A stretch of 64,000 bases of DNA from Chelydra serpentina (taxonomy: Eukaryota > Chordata > Testudines > Chelydridae): NCBI GenBank assembly GCA_037349315.1, contig JBAIAC010000006.1, forward strand, positions 19,875,501 through 19,939,500, written 5' to 3'. The position numbers and the translations under genes are program-made. Below, one piece after another: positions 44,580 to 56,790 of this stretch. The notes beneath the pieces were generated by a model. That model searched no databases. It saw only the letters and a program-made list of their open reading frames with translations, and was not told the DNA's origin. How positions within the stretch are numbered: the stretch's first letter is position 1; each line of letters begins with the position of its first letter.

Positions 44580-45290
44580 TCTGCAAACTCTTAATTTTGT
44601 CTGGTATGCAGAGCAAGTGTCAACCTTTTCCTAGATGGCTGCTCCTGCTGTTGCTGTGGTTACATCTAGGCTTGTCACCAAGGTCTTTGTCGGTAGGTGC
44701 TCTTCTGTTTCTTTTCCCAAAGACTTTCCTTGTGATCATGGATCAAGTCAGCTGGAGAGGAGAAGGTAGGGGTAGCATTCCCCTTTAATTCTGGCTTGGC
44801 TGATAAGTACATGAGCCTGAGACAGGAAATTTTTGGAAAATGTTTGGGTGACGGGGGGAGCAAAGTAATGTCATTATCCCTGCTCTGCCTCCTCACTGAG
44901 GCCACAGAGGCTCGTGACGGGTTAGAAGGTCCCATCCTGGAGCAGGGTGGGGAGGTGACATGCTGGTCCTATACTGGGAAGTGAAGGGAGCCAGCAGGCC
45001 GAGGGGTATGTGTCTCACCAATGACCAGCCTTGAGGCAGGGATTAGGGCCCGTCTTGCTCCACGCTCAGCTCAGGCCCAGGGTTCAACTGCTGCTTCTGG
45101 TCTGGCCAGTGGAGAGAAGGGTCAGTGCTGACAACGTGGTGATTAGGAAGCCCAGCCTATCCTGCCCCCAAGCTGCCCCCACAGGCCCAAGGGAGACACT
45201 GCAGTTCCGGCTGGTGAGGAGCAGATCAGTATTGTCTTTTGTGATATTACATTTTAAATAGTGTTTTTGAGACTGAGCTTGGTTAATGAC
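44580..45290. other. Unexplained GC-richer block
   Basis: Clearly richer in G and C than both sides, with CTGCTCCTGCTGTTGCTG and CCCCCAAGCTGCCCCCACAG. Several short frames on both strands lack motifs. It may be an old LTR or repeat interior. Confidence 0.3.
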
Positions 45291-48200
45291 TAGCTCTCGG
45301 AAGCAATGAGCTGAGGAAACAGACTTTCTGGAGATGCACCATAGAATGCGGGGCCAAGGCCAAGCCGAGGAACCGGAATGAGATTAGATGGGAAGCTTAG
45401 AGGTAGCTCATAGTCTATTGTGTTGTGATTCAGTGAAATGAAGTGTAAGTAGTGTTCCTACTAGAGAGGTGGTCAGAAAATACATATTTTCCATGGGAAA
45501 CTTGGATGAAACCAATTTTTGTGGTCAACATTTTCTGGGCTGTAGGCTCCTAAGTCATTTAGATGCTTTTGAATATTTCATTTCACAGATTCATGTGACT
45601 CCTTCTTTTGGTGTCAGGTAACATCCTTAGAGTTTCAATTGCATTTCAATTCCAAATGAATAAAAAAAAAAACTGTTAGTAAAACTCAGTTGAAACAACC
45701 AACTTCTGCCTTGGTTTAGTGCCAAATAAGTGAGGTTTCCCAAATTTTCCACCCGAAACTATCATTCTGCCCAGCTTCGCTCAAATCATGGCTCAGTTTG
45801 CCAAATTTTGACTGACTAGAGCTAGCATTCTGGCAAGCCTGGCCAAAGTTTCAGGTTTTTACTGAAATCCGGGGAGGTTCTGCTTGGTTTCAAGTTTTGT
45901 TATGAAGTTTCACATAGATCTAATTCTCAGTCATCGATATTCCTTTAGTTCTTATTTGCACTAGATGTTAAAAAATCAGATGCAGCTCCACCAGTTGAAA
46001 CAATGATGGAAGCTGTATTGCAGAAAGAGGTGTAAGGTTAGATATGATTCTTTTGTTCCCTGCTGCTGTTGTAGAATTCCGGGTCCAATCTTTTACAGCC
46101 CAGCTATAACCGTAGTCTGCCTAGGTGTTAGGTTTTGCCCTTCAGTTTTGGTAGGGGTATTCCAAAGTTGCTTAGTGTACTGATAGAGAACCACACCTCT
46201 AACTCTGGGTCTGATCCAAACCCCATTGAAATCAGTGTAGAGATTCCTGTTTACTTCACTGGGCTTTGGAATAACCTTTTAGTCTCCTATACATATAACC
46301 CTGTGTCTTTAGTACTCAAACATTTCTGAACCAGTGTGTGTGGTGCATCATTATTTCTGTATGTTTCCATTCTTTTGCAGGGAGGAGGAGGATGTAATGC
46401 TAGCTGGATTGAGTGCATACTATGTGGCAGTTGTTGTGTGTGCCATCAGCTGGATGCTGCTGCTGGAATACAGGGGGAAAAGTTTATAGAGAGCTTTATA
46501 GCCATAAGAATAATGTAAGTCCAAAAAGTGCCAATAAATGCAAGAATCTAATCACAGGGGCCTATTTTAAGTGAATATGAAAGCCCACTTTTAAACCATT
46601 TTGATACCTGTAACAAAGAGTTGTCAGGCTTTTCTTGTAATTTCCCTGTAACAAATACCTGATTTGAAGAACCCCTTCATAGCTTCAAATAAAGAAAATC
46701 TAATGATAACATAACTGCTGGTAGAAACTGAGACATCAAAATGCCACATAGTTACATTGAATATATAGTACACAAAATCTTATACAAAAAGTCTGTAATC
46801 CACTTCCCTATTCAAAAATAATGGAACAAAATCAAGCCAATTTTTTTTTGCGGCGGGGGTGGGGGGGGCAGGGGGATGCATGTGTGTGCTGGCTGGTGGT
46901 ATTTCAATGAACCAGTACATTTTCTGGAAGCTGCCATCTTGTTCTCCTTTATTTTTTAAAAGAGTCTCCTGGTTTACTGACAATGTTACGATGCATTATT
47001 CTGTGACCAAACTTACAACAAGACTTGATACCTTTGCATCACAGAATTCTGCTTTCTTTGATATCTTCAGTGAAATAGGAAATCTCAGGAAGATTTCACA
47101 GAAGGAAAAAAAAGTCATGATAAATATTAGCTACAACTTATTTCTGTGATGAATTCCCTCTAACAACCTGGTTAGTGGGGCCATTCAGTGCATATTTCTG
47201 GGATTAACTCTATTTTCATTTTAGCTGTGCAGTTCACCTTTAAATATTTAGGTTGGTTCCTGTGGACAAATGTTGATATTGGCTCTGTTGTCAGGCTGAT
47301 GAAAATGTTACACAGATGTCCTTTGGTGATCCAGTACTACCAGAAGGCTTGTAAATTACTATATTATAAACTCTTTTCCATAGTTTTTCTGGTTGGTAGA
47401 TTTCACTTAAGATCTTTTACTCCTCATTCTGTTTTCTTTTCTAATTTCCCTAATCTTCCTAGCTAACTCTGTAATTTTTGCCTTAAAATGTTGGTTGCTG
47501 GCCAGTGCTGACTGAATTACATTGCTTTTAGAGAGTTAGATTTTACAAGATTTTAATCAGGACACTTCATATGCAAAGTCTTAGATTTAATTCAAAGATA
47601 TAGTGTTTCAGATGTTAAAGCAAAAACTTTTTTGCAATTTTCCAGGAGCTGATAAAAAGCCTGTCTCTTAATAGGGTAGGAAACCCGCCCCGCTCCCCTC
47701 CCCCCGCACCGCCGCAAAAAAAAAAAATCCCCCACACCAATCTATGGCTCACCCTCATATGCCATTACAGGAAACATAATTTAGGTCTCACTGGAAAACA
47801 CCATTTCACTATGATCTCGTGTCGCCAGTAAAGAGACTCCTTTAAAAAATGTATGGAACCATCTCTACCTTTTCCCCTAATCGTTTCCAGGTGCCACTGC
47901 TGCCTTTTTAATGGGGAGCGGTGTCCCATTGCCCATTTTTTTAGCTGGTCACACAGGTGATATTTCTATCATTCTCACTTCTATTAGCAGTTCTATCATC
48001 TTTGAAGATTCATGAAGCCTGAACTAAGAATCCATAACCTTAACTACAGGGCATGAAGAGAGCTGACCCACTTGCAAAGCAGTTTGCTCTCGATTGAAGG
48101 GAGGTTGGCATTGGTATTGTAATTGCCTCCAAACATCCATGCATCACCTAATTCATGTCCTCATCCTCACATTCTGCTGCAAAATACGTGTAAGGGCAGC

Positions 48201-48847
48201 CGGAATCTCCTCTCTAGTTTCTACTGTACAACTGCCAAACCTGCTTCCTCAGAATGGCCAAAATCAAAGTGCTCGCTTGGCGAATGTTTCCAGCTTACAC
48301 TCTCTTAAAAACTGCTTGCCATTCTTCTCTTTCTTGGGAGCAGTTAAGACATAGTTGGGGGGAGAATGAAGGGACCCACCTGCCCAACTTCTCCCTACAA
48401 TCTAAAGGCCAGATGTTCTTTTGACCACTCCTTCAAAACCAGAACTCGTATTGGCAGTTTGCCCCTTTGTTTTCCCTGAAACTAAATTCACTTTATCCTC
48501 TAAATTCCCTTTAGGTTCTGATTGTTCTTTGTGCACACTTGATGGATTGAACTGGCCCTCTCTGGATTTCATGTACTTGAGCTGAACTCCTAGGAGCTCC
48601 TGACTGACTGAAATATAAAACCAAGATCCTGACCACTCTGTGGTCATTAAAGATCTCAAGACACTTTTCAGAGCATCGGGGTATTAACTACAGCTTTTGA
48701 TTTCTCTAATCAGTTTGTTTGAGTTAAAGCTCAATTCTCATCTATAGGGAGCAGAAACAACTTTCTTAACTTGATGGCTTCTTTACACCACAACCATGCA
48801 ATGCATGTGTGAGAGGCCTTGACTGGGACTATTTTAGCAGGAACTAC
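45291..48847. other. Unassigned AT-rich stretch
   Basis: No gene or confident repeat over 3.5 kb. There is a G-run at 46852-46875 and a C-rich/A-rich run at 47688-47740. No splice-flanked reading frame is convincing. Confidence 0.4.
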
Positions 48848-48859
48848 CCATTTATTAAA

Positions 48860-49078
48860 AGCGACAAAGAGTTCTGTGGCACCTTATAGACTAACAGACG
48901 TATTGGAGCATAAGCTTTCGTGGGTGAATACCCACTTCTTCGGATTGCAGCTGAAGAAGTGGGTATTCACCCACAAAAGCTTATGCTCCAATACGTCTGT
49001 TAGTCTATAAGGTGCCACAGAACTCTTTGTCGCTTCTACAGATCCAGACTAACACGGCTACCCCTCTGATACTTGACA
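48860..49078. mobile_element. Head-to-head dimer of the Penelope-derived retroposon
   Basis: The left arm (48860 to about 48949, minus orientation) and right arm (about 48950-49078, plus orientation) are near-perfect inverted copies sharing GCGACAAAGAGTTCTGTGGC and its complement. The right arm alone reaches the family 3' end (AACACGGCTACCCCTCTGAT). CCATTTATTAAA flanks the whole dimer exactly (48848-48859 and 49079-49090), so both arms entered together. Confidence 0.88.
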
Positions 49079-49090
49079 CCATTTATTAAA

Positions 49091-50073
49091 CAATTTTAAA
49101 GTACCTTTAGGTATGTGAATGTTATTCAGAGCGAAGTCTCCTTTATCTTGAACATTGGCATTTGGTCACAGAAGTAAGGAAACCACCGCTCTTAGCAGAG
49201 TCTTCTACTAATGGAGATAATGGGCAGACAACGAAGGGAAATGTCTGGTAAACGAATGGTAATTGCTTTTCAGTGTCTACTGGTATCTTCAGAGGCCAGT
49301 TTTGTTTTGTATGCTGTTATAATCTCCTCTGTGCAACCTCTGGGCCCTAGGTTATCATTTGCACCCTTCTGGAAACTGGCTCTTAATATTTATGAGCAAA
49401 AGTTCCAGTCATACATTACCTCTGATAAGTCATCTGGCCCTCTCATGGTGAGGTAAGGGAACTTACCCATGTTTTCCGTTTAATTCTGTGTTGATTTTTT
49501 TACATGCCTACAGAAAGTTAAACTTAGGTTGAATAACTGACAAAAAACGAACTGTAATTAGCATGGCTGCTGAGGCCAAATTTCACTGCTGGCATAAAGG
49601 GGTGTTACTTCATTCAGTTCAACTGAGTTGTGCCTCCTTATGTCAGCTCTGAATTTGGCCTCAGCAAATGAAAACAATACAGTCATACAGAGGAGAGTAC
49701 ATTTTTTTCGATCAGTGTGTTAAACAAAGGATAATATTAAGTTTGGATAATGGATAAAGTTAAGTTATGCTAATACATATAATCAACTACCACTCTGTTG
49801 AAATTAGAAATCGCACATTCCTGAGGTTTCTAGCTATTTTTCCTGCCAAGAACATGTAGTGCTTCTACTGACTGCATAGTACAAATGAAAGACAGGCTGT
49901 GTTGCACTACTACAGTCAGCAGTTATTGTACATTCACCTTTAAATTATGGACAACTGGGTAACTGATCATAAAAAACAGAGAAGATGGCTGAAATATTGC
50001 TTGATAAAAGAAGATGAATGTAGTTCTGTTTAGAGGTGTGAAGAACTTGTCAACATAGAATGGCAGGGAAGGA

Positions 50074-50112
<39 letters not shown>

Positions 50113-50226
50113 GTCTCTCTCTCTCTTGCTGTGGCTAGATGGGAAAGCTGTGGGGAATGAATAAATTTTCCCCAGAACACTAGAAAGTGTTCTGAGATCA
50201 GAAATTACCATTGGGATAGGAAAAAT
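49091..50226. other. Unassigned stretch with a (CT)n run
   Basis: A CT-repeat lies at 50079-50126, partly interrupted by GT. Nothing else was recognised. Confidence 0.45.
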
Positions 50227-51469
50227 CTCTAAGGGCTTGTTTAGACTTGTAGAATTTGCACAGCCAAATTCTTAGTGTAGACACTCTATACTAGTGGGCC
50301 TTACTGTGGTATCTTACCAGGGTAAGGTACACCAGTGCAAATACCATCTTACTATAAGCCCTGTGGCCTGAAGCCCCATAGCACAGAGAGCTCACCGTTG
50401 ACACCTGTTGGTGAACACAAAGAAGAGCAGGCCAGAGCTGCTTGAGAATGCCACTTTGACACAGCTCCCTAGGGAAGAGAGTTCTCTACCGGCATCTGTT
50501 GGTGAGCAAGGGGAAATGACTGAATGAGCCAGGCCTCATTTGCATTTCAGTTTCATGACAGTTTGGGTCATTGTGGTTAAAATACAGTTACGTTTTGAGT
50601 CTGGGGGTAATAAAGTGCTATTGAACCTGCTGAGAAATGAAGGGACAAGAGATCTACACTGTATGTGCTGGGGGTCACCCTGACTGAGACTACAGTGCAA
50701 TATGGGGGCCTGGAGTGCCGTGCTAGCAATAAGGACTCCATTAAATGATCTATATATCAGTAATTTCTCTTTAAAGAGCTAATTTGCTGTGGTTTTACAA
50801 CAATGGGTAGTGTAGGACTGAGGTGACTCTATGGTAATGGATGGTTCTAAATGAGGCAATTTGGGCTTGAAGTCATAAAGAGAGGAGCAGTCTACTTAAA
50901 GGACTTTGGTGCAGGGCTCCCTTCTCAACAATTAAATCTGAAATCACTTCAGGTGTCATGTGGTAGAGCCCCTAGTACGGCCTACGCAGCATGGAGCTGT
51001 GGGAAGCCTTGGATTTCAGCAGCCTAGGACAGCAAACTGTGAGTGGGGAGCTGGAGAGGAGGGAAGTGGCTAGAATGCATTAGTCCCTCACAACTGCAAG
51101 AGGAGGACTGAGGTTGGGGCGGCTATTAATATATGCGGGGGAAGGGAGTCTTATCTCTTAGAATTTGTTAATTGCTGCCTTTTCCAAGTTAATTCTGCTG
51201 TCCCTTTACCCCTTAATACAGTTCTTTTTTGTTTTAAAACTCCTGAACCCAGTGCTTACAAGTGGGGAAGTATTGCCCATCAAGGGCACCCAGGATGGTA
51301 GGTATAGTGTCACAGGTTTCTGGGTGGGAGATGAAGCTTATTTAACTAAAGGTTTTTCGCCTTCCTCTGCAGCATGGGGCATGGTTCACTTGCTGGAGGA
51401 TTCTCTGCATCTTGGAGTCTTTAAACCATGATTTGAGGACTTCAATAGCTGAGACATAGGGGAGAGAAT
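50227..51469. other. Unassigned stretch, one possible decayed MITE end
   Basis: AGGGCTTGTTTAGACTTG (50231-50248) and AGTGTAGACACTC (50275-50287) resemble MITE ends but no complete element can be drawn. The remainder was not recognised. Confidence 0.3.
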
Positions 51470-51576
51470 TATTCCGGGAGTGGGTGGGTGAGATTCTGTG
51501 GCCTGGATTGTGCAGGAGGTCAGACTAGATGATCATAATGGTCCTTTCTGACCTTAAAGTCTATGAGTCTATGAAC
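51470..51576 (+). mobile_element. Old CR1 3' end
   Basis: GGAGGTCAGACTAGATGATC and CCTTTCTGACCTTAAAGTC followed by TATGAGTCTATGAAC are the terminus of an older CR1 subfamily in plus orientation. Confidence 0.82.
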
Positions 51577-54219
51577 TCTTCAGAAGAAATCTTAGAAAAT
51601 TGAATCCAGCCCTTTTTGCTAGCAGGATTCCCTTACATCAGGGCAGCATATCTACGGGGGTGGGGAGGGGGAGTTGGACTGGTGGAGCTACTTTGCTTTA
51701 GCTACACAGCTGCAAACTCTCAGCGTATAGATAGGGCCTAGGAATAAGGTTGTTACGGGGAAGAACTTGGGGAAGGGAAGGAATGGGGAAAAGGTTCCTG
51801 TTTCTACCTTTCCATCTGTATCTTCTTCTCTTCAGGGTGGCAGAGTGCCCCATACATTATGTTTGGCTGTATATTTGTTTGATCCTTAAATGGCCAGATA
51901 TTCTTTAAATGTATAGATTCTTTTTCACAATAAAATTATGCCAGGGTGATGTTTTAAACTCCTCTGGGACATACAGAATTTTTTCCTGCTTCAACTGACC
52001 TGTTGAACAAATCACTGGCCACAATGTACTTCTCTGTTTATCTGTCTTCCATAGGCAATGTAAAGAAAAGATTCTGCTTGACCAAAACTCAGAACTGACT
52101 TCAATCCCAGCATAGGTGTTAGGAAATAATTGAATTCTAAGAAGCAAATTATTTCCCCCTCCCGTTATAGAAATAATAGAAAGTGAAAACATTTACGATA
52201 GTTTAATTTTAAAAATTGTCTTGTTTCAAAGTTAAAGCGTAGATCTGACCTTCTTAATAGGAAGCATGCGTTTATTTGTTAGGCCAAATAATGTTTCTGC
52301 ACTCAACCACTGTTACAATACCTCCATGTGAGTGTGTTTCTGCCTAGCATAATTAGTAACAAAAACTTGCATTTTATTCTGAAAGATGCTGATTGTTTTA
52401 CAAACTGGTTATTAAGAAGTAATAGCCTGTACACAATTATGATTGCCACCAGCTTCCATTACAAGGCTTTATTTGTGCCACTTTATAACTTTGGTTTGAA
52501 AAAGTGGCTTGGCCTGAAAATTGTCAAATTTCCTCTGAGCACAAAGAACAACATTTCTGTAAGTTCTGAAATATCTGTTAAGGCTGCCGCTCTACAAGAA
52601 TGGTTTAAAAAAAAAAAGACGCAGGGGGAGAGTTCTATATCTTAAAAATTACCCAGTATGGAAATATTTAAATTTGGCTATGATTCTGGATTTGATGCCT
52701 TTACTGTTATGAAAAATGTCATGTGATCTTTTATGATTGAGCAGTCAAACTCCAGACCTTGTGGTTTATATCTTATTTGAAAAGAGACACTTATTTTTGT
52801 GTAGTGTACCCTGATTTAGCGATATCACAGTGCTCTGGATCTGTGCATGCAACTCCATCCACATCAATGTGAGTAGTTTGGGTGCGGACTGAAGCTAAAC
52901 TGTGGCAGTGCTGCAACGTAAAATTGCTTAGCTACATTAGATATGTTCCTCCTATCACAAGATGAAGACTTTATTTATCTACTACTTACCATGCTCACCG
53001 GTATCATCTCACTGTTTCTTTGTGCTTCCCCTGTCTGCCCAGCTTACTATGTGCTGTCTTATATTAGCACTTGGTAAGTGCTTCAGAGAAAGAAGAGGCT
53101 CTTTGTTTGGTTTGTGTAGGGTCTATCACAATTAGACACTGGCCTCTAGATGCTATTTCAGTGCTAAATAATAAAAATAATTAATGATAAATTAATGTTT
53201 GAATTAATCCGTACTTTGGGGGGGTGGGGTCCATAGAAGCTTAAATTGTAACAGCAACATGCCTAACTAGCTGAATAACTAGAACTATTTAATAAGACAT
53301 TAAAATGGATAAGCCTAATGTACAGAAGAGAATGAATAGACATTTCTAGAGCCAAATAGATGTCTCAGGCTTCTAAAGCATTTTTAAGAGAGCAAAGGGG
53401 CTCATTCTAGTAGCCACATAGTGCTTCCCAACCAGCACACCTACTGTTTAGCATGACATTGGAAAAAACTCCAGCAGTCTCAACCTCAGCTGTGGCAGCT
53501 GCAGAACAGATGGAAACTGGTGTTTTTTGTCTCCTCCTTCTCACCCTCCTCCATTGCTAATTAACCTGCGCAAAGGAAAAGGGAGTCGCAAGGCCTTAAG
53601 TGAAAAAGCCCATGTCTCTACTAATGCCACCTCTCTGCAAGAGTGGTGAAAAGTAAATAGAGCACTATATCTTAGCAGGTACAACTCTGACTTTTCATCA
53701 CACAGACCACACTTCAAGTCTAAAGAAGTTGGTTACACTAATTCAGTGGGTCTTTCCTCAAAGCCCTAATGTATCCTGGCCTAAATCAATGAATGATTTA
53801 AGTCTCTCCAGATTATGAGATTGTCAACTGCCAAAAGTGTCATGAATTAAATCGATGTAATGAAGTCTAACTTCTGTAAGAGTACAGCAGCTATGGGTGT
53901 AAGGGGCCAAATTCTGTACTGACGCACAGTGGAGTTGCATAAGGGATACGTCAGCACGAAATTGGGCCCAGAACGTTTTGGCCCAGAGGGTAATTCATAT
54001 TTTCTGTGTAAAAAAATGTCCAGTATTTTGGGTCTGACATGGAAAATCAATAGCCACTTCTGCTACTGTAAAAACGTTTCTAGTATTTTTGCATAATATG
54101 TGTAGGCTAATTATTTAATTTACAAATGTGATGACTGATAGCCATTTGGACTGCAGTAAATTATACTACCAATGAATGGAGGTGGATTCTCACCCAGCTC
54201 TCTGTCTGCTTCTACTACT
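51577..54219. other. Unassigned stretch
   Basis: No gene or confident repeat. AT-rich. Confidence 0.4.
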
Positions 54220-54301
54220 TATTTTTATTTATTGTTTGGAATAAAGTAGTGCCTAGGGTCCACCTTGAGAAAGGGTCCCAATTGTGCTAGGTACTGTACA
54301 A
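54220..54301 (+). repeat. Ancient repeat, left part
   Basis: TAGTGCCTAGGGTCC and TTGTGCTAGGTACTGTACAA match the family at 41795. It is interrupted at 54302 and resumes at 55397 (CAGTCTCTGCCCTGAAGAAT). Confidence 0.6.
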
Positions 54302-54324
54302 TTAAGCCCCTTCATTTTCAGCTT

Positions 54325-54427
54325 GGCCCAGTGTGGTGACGCGCGCCTGTAATCCCGGCTGCTTGGGAGCGGATCGCTCGGGAGTTCTAGGCTACTGTGC
54401 GCTATGTCAATCGGGTGTCCGGTGCTA
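54325..54427 (+). pseudogene. 7SL (SRP) RNA 5' domain-like sequence
   Basis: Words matching vertebrate 7SL RNA occur in order: GTGACGCGCGCCTGTAATCC, TGGGAGCGGATCGCTCGGG, AGTTCTAGGCTACTGTGCG and CAATCGGGTGTCC. Two short deletions are visible relative to 7SL. A later piece at about 54474-54515 (ATCTGATGTGTTGCGATCGG) resembles the 3' Alu-domain side, so most of the S domain would be missing, as in Alu-type SINEs. The later match is weaker. Confidence 0.75.
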
Positions 54428-54554
54428 CTGACAGCTTGGCCAGTGGGTAGTTGGAGGACTGGCTAGAACAGCGCATCTGATGTGTTGCGATCGGCGCTCT
54501 CTCTGTGAGGGCTGATGGACATGACAGTGACATTTTCACCTTAAACTGATTTTT

Positions 54555-55322
54555 ACCAAAAAAAATCCCGAGTTTTAAAAAAATATTATTTGTTTTTTTC
54601 CGATTTTCACCCTATTTTTGTATCCTTCAAATATATATCTAAAAACCATATTTTATTAGGAAAATACACTACATTGCATGAGATATATGTATTACGATAA
54701 TACATTAGTCTGTGTGTATATGCAAAGCTGCCTGTTGAAGTAAGGCTATGTATTAGTCGAGAAGAGTCACACAATAAACAGGCACACATGCAAGCTTTGA
54801 AGTGCATGCACATATGAACATACTGATGAATCTCAGGCCCACCGCGACACATTTAAAGTTGTTAGTAGATAACAGTTTAAAGATTTGACACACTTAAATG
54901 GGAAGAAAACAAAAATCTTTATCAGAATACGTTTCAGAACACAAGGAAGTATTCCAAAGTTTAAAAAAAACAAAACCAGGCGAAAAGGATGAAGTTGAGT
55001 GTATGCACTGTAAATGGTGTGACCCAATTATTAAATGTAAATACTTATCAGCTAATAGTTCTAAGTCTACAACAGTAAACTGTTTATTCAAATGAAAAGT
55101 TTTACTTGGGGATTAGAGAGATATTGTTTTCTTAAATTCAGAGGTGGCGTGTTTTGAGTTCTGTTTTAGTTCTGCAGCCAGCCACATTGAATTCCGTTCA
55201 TCAAAGCATTAATCAACTGAATACTTCCCCCCCCCCCCTGTCCTTCTATCTACCAAAATAAACCCTGATATTTACCCATAAAAATTATGAATAGTTTTTT
55301 GCACTGATTTTCACCTGTTTTT
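54555..55322. repeat. Pair of ~70-bp AT-rich direct repeats
   Basis: A segment starting ACCAAAAAAAATCCCGAG (54555-54620), containing CGATTTTCACCCTATTTTTG, recurs in the same orientation at 55252-55322 as ACCAAAATAAACCCTGAT ... TGATTTTCACCTGTTTTTG. The pair encloses the BED-like frame. Confidence 0.6.
54898..55095 (+). pseudogene. BED-type zinc-finger-like ORF fragment
   Basis: A 65-codon frame: MGRKQKSLSEYVSEHKEVFQ, then ECMHCKWC and ANSSKSTTVNCLFK. The Cys-x2-Cys pair followed by a Ser/Thr-rich helix start resembles the BED finger at the N-terminus of hAT transposases. The second metal-ligand half (His pair) is missing because the frame stops. It is probably a relic of the element's own transposase. 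Confidence 0.5.
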
Positions 55323-55396
55323 GTGGTAGTAGTAATAAACACTGATTAATTCCTGGGAAAAATTAACTTAAATACAAACCGAAAATGAAGGGACTA

Positions 55397-55523
55397 TGTA
55401 CAACATACAGTAATACAGTCTCTGCCCTGAAGAATTTATAATCCAAATAGACAAGACAGACCGAGGGTAGAGGAAGGAGCTATAACATGTGAGCCAAGTG
55501 ATGGTGTGCAAATGTTGTGTAAG
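55397..55523 (+). repeat. Ancient repeat, right part
   Basis: Continues the family from 54301: TACAGTCTCTGCCCTGAAGA, TTTATAATCCAAATAGACAA. Confidence 0.6.
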
Positions 55524-56564
55524 CTCAATGATTTTTTTACAGATAGTTAAATAGGGTGATTTACCCTCATGGCATGCTGACACTTTGCTGGTGGACTTGG
55601 TCGGACGCTTACTTAAATAAAAAAAATTAAAAATGTGTTTTTTTTTAAATTAAAAAACCCCATCTGGATTAATATTTACCGATGGTATCAGAAGAGGCAA
55701 AATGTTTAGCAGGTGTTGACTCAGCCAATATTCCTACATATTTTATATTATTGTCCAATATAATGCCTTTAGACAATTACATCACCATACCACTTCAGAG
55801 GTGTATGTATCCATTGGAGGGTCATTAAATACTGAAATTTCTCAATGTCACACACTTGCAGAAACAGTTGTGCTAAATGTCTGTGCTGATCCTCTGAGAA
55901 AAGGGACAGTGAAATGGCCTGTTCTTTAGATACAAAAGTCAATCGGTTGCAATTTGGACTGCAGTGTAAAACATAGGACAGCTGGCTGAAGATGCATAAA
56001 GTTATTTCTTTAAAACAAAACAAAATTGTCCAGGCCAGTCTTGAGCATCTTTATTTACCAGTGTTCATTTTTTGTATGTTTAGCATATTGGAAGCAGCTG
56101 CATGATGTTAACCATTCTCTAGTAATTTCCATTTTTAACTATTGCTGGATCCTTCTGATTTCTGGCCTCTTCCTTCCTCCATCCAAAATGCCACTGCTAA
56201 CACCCAATTCCTTCCCTGCCTCTCTGACTGTCTCCCCATACTCAAATCTCAGACCTGACTACCCTCTCCTTTTGCATTAAGTTCAAGCTTTTACACCTGG
56301 TTTCAAAATGCATTCAAAACTCTGCCTCTGCCTTGATCTTGCCGTACACCTCCTCTCCTGTTTCCTACACCCCACCAGAACGTCTCTCTTGGTCACATCC
56401 TATTATTTCCTTTGGGCCCGATTCATCAAATTATTTAAGCACATGCCAAATTTTAAACATGTGAGTAGTCCCTTCCACTTGATAGCAGCTAAATATGTGC
56501 TTTCGTTCCTTGCTGGTAACTTCTTTCATACCACTCTCCCGTATGTTTGGAACAGCCTCTTAAA
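55524..56564. other. Unassigned stretch, possibly old LINE-like
   Basis: The plus-strand frames at 56026-56280 and 56308-56568 are Ser/Leu/Pro-rich and end ...TTLPYVWNSLLN, faintly like a LINE C-terminus. No motif is firm. Confidence 0.3.
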
Positions 56565-56790
56565 TTAAATTATTAGTTGCATTACCATAGCACCTAGAAG
56601 CTCTAGACATGGACCTGGACCCCATTGTGCTAGATGCCGTACAGAGAATGGAGAGATTTAGTGCTGCTTTTTCTTCAACAAAACTCCCAATCTCTTCAAT
56701 GGGATTGCAGGGCTTTCAACACCTTCCAGGAGATGCTCGGCAGCACTGGGCCACAAGGTTGGAAGTAAAGAGAATTTCTGTAAGTCTGTA
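56565..56790 (+). repeat. Ancient repeat copy
   Basis: ATTACCATAGCACCTAGAAG, CTGGACCCCATTGTGCTAGA and GCCGTACAGAGAATGG follow the family order seen at 41795. Confidence 0.55.

Larger units (their letters stand above)
54302..55396. mobile_element. hAT-like element carrying 7SL-related sequence
   Basis: The ends are inverted: CCCTTCATTTTCAG at the left (about 54308-54321) and the complement of CCCTTCATTTTCGG at the right (55380-55393). TGTACAA flanks it (54295-54301 and 55397-55403); one more base gives CTGTACAA and ATGTACAA, an 8-bp duplication with one mismatch. The interior holds a 7SL-RNA-like block, an AT-rich repeated segment and a BED-finger-like frame. The element sits in an older repeat whose two halves fit together when it is removed. 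Confidence 0.65.

Noticed and set aside
46330..46520. Possible host exon after a TTTTGCAG acceptor-like site
   Set aside because: The 60-codon frame has no recognisable domain and no clear donor; chance is sufficient explanation.
54430..54520. 7SK or Y RNA identity for the sequence after the 7SL-like block
   Set aside because: Short words are suggestive, but no ordered match to 7SK or Y RNA could be made; the 3' side of 7SL is a better, though weak, fit.
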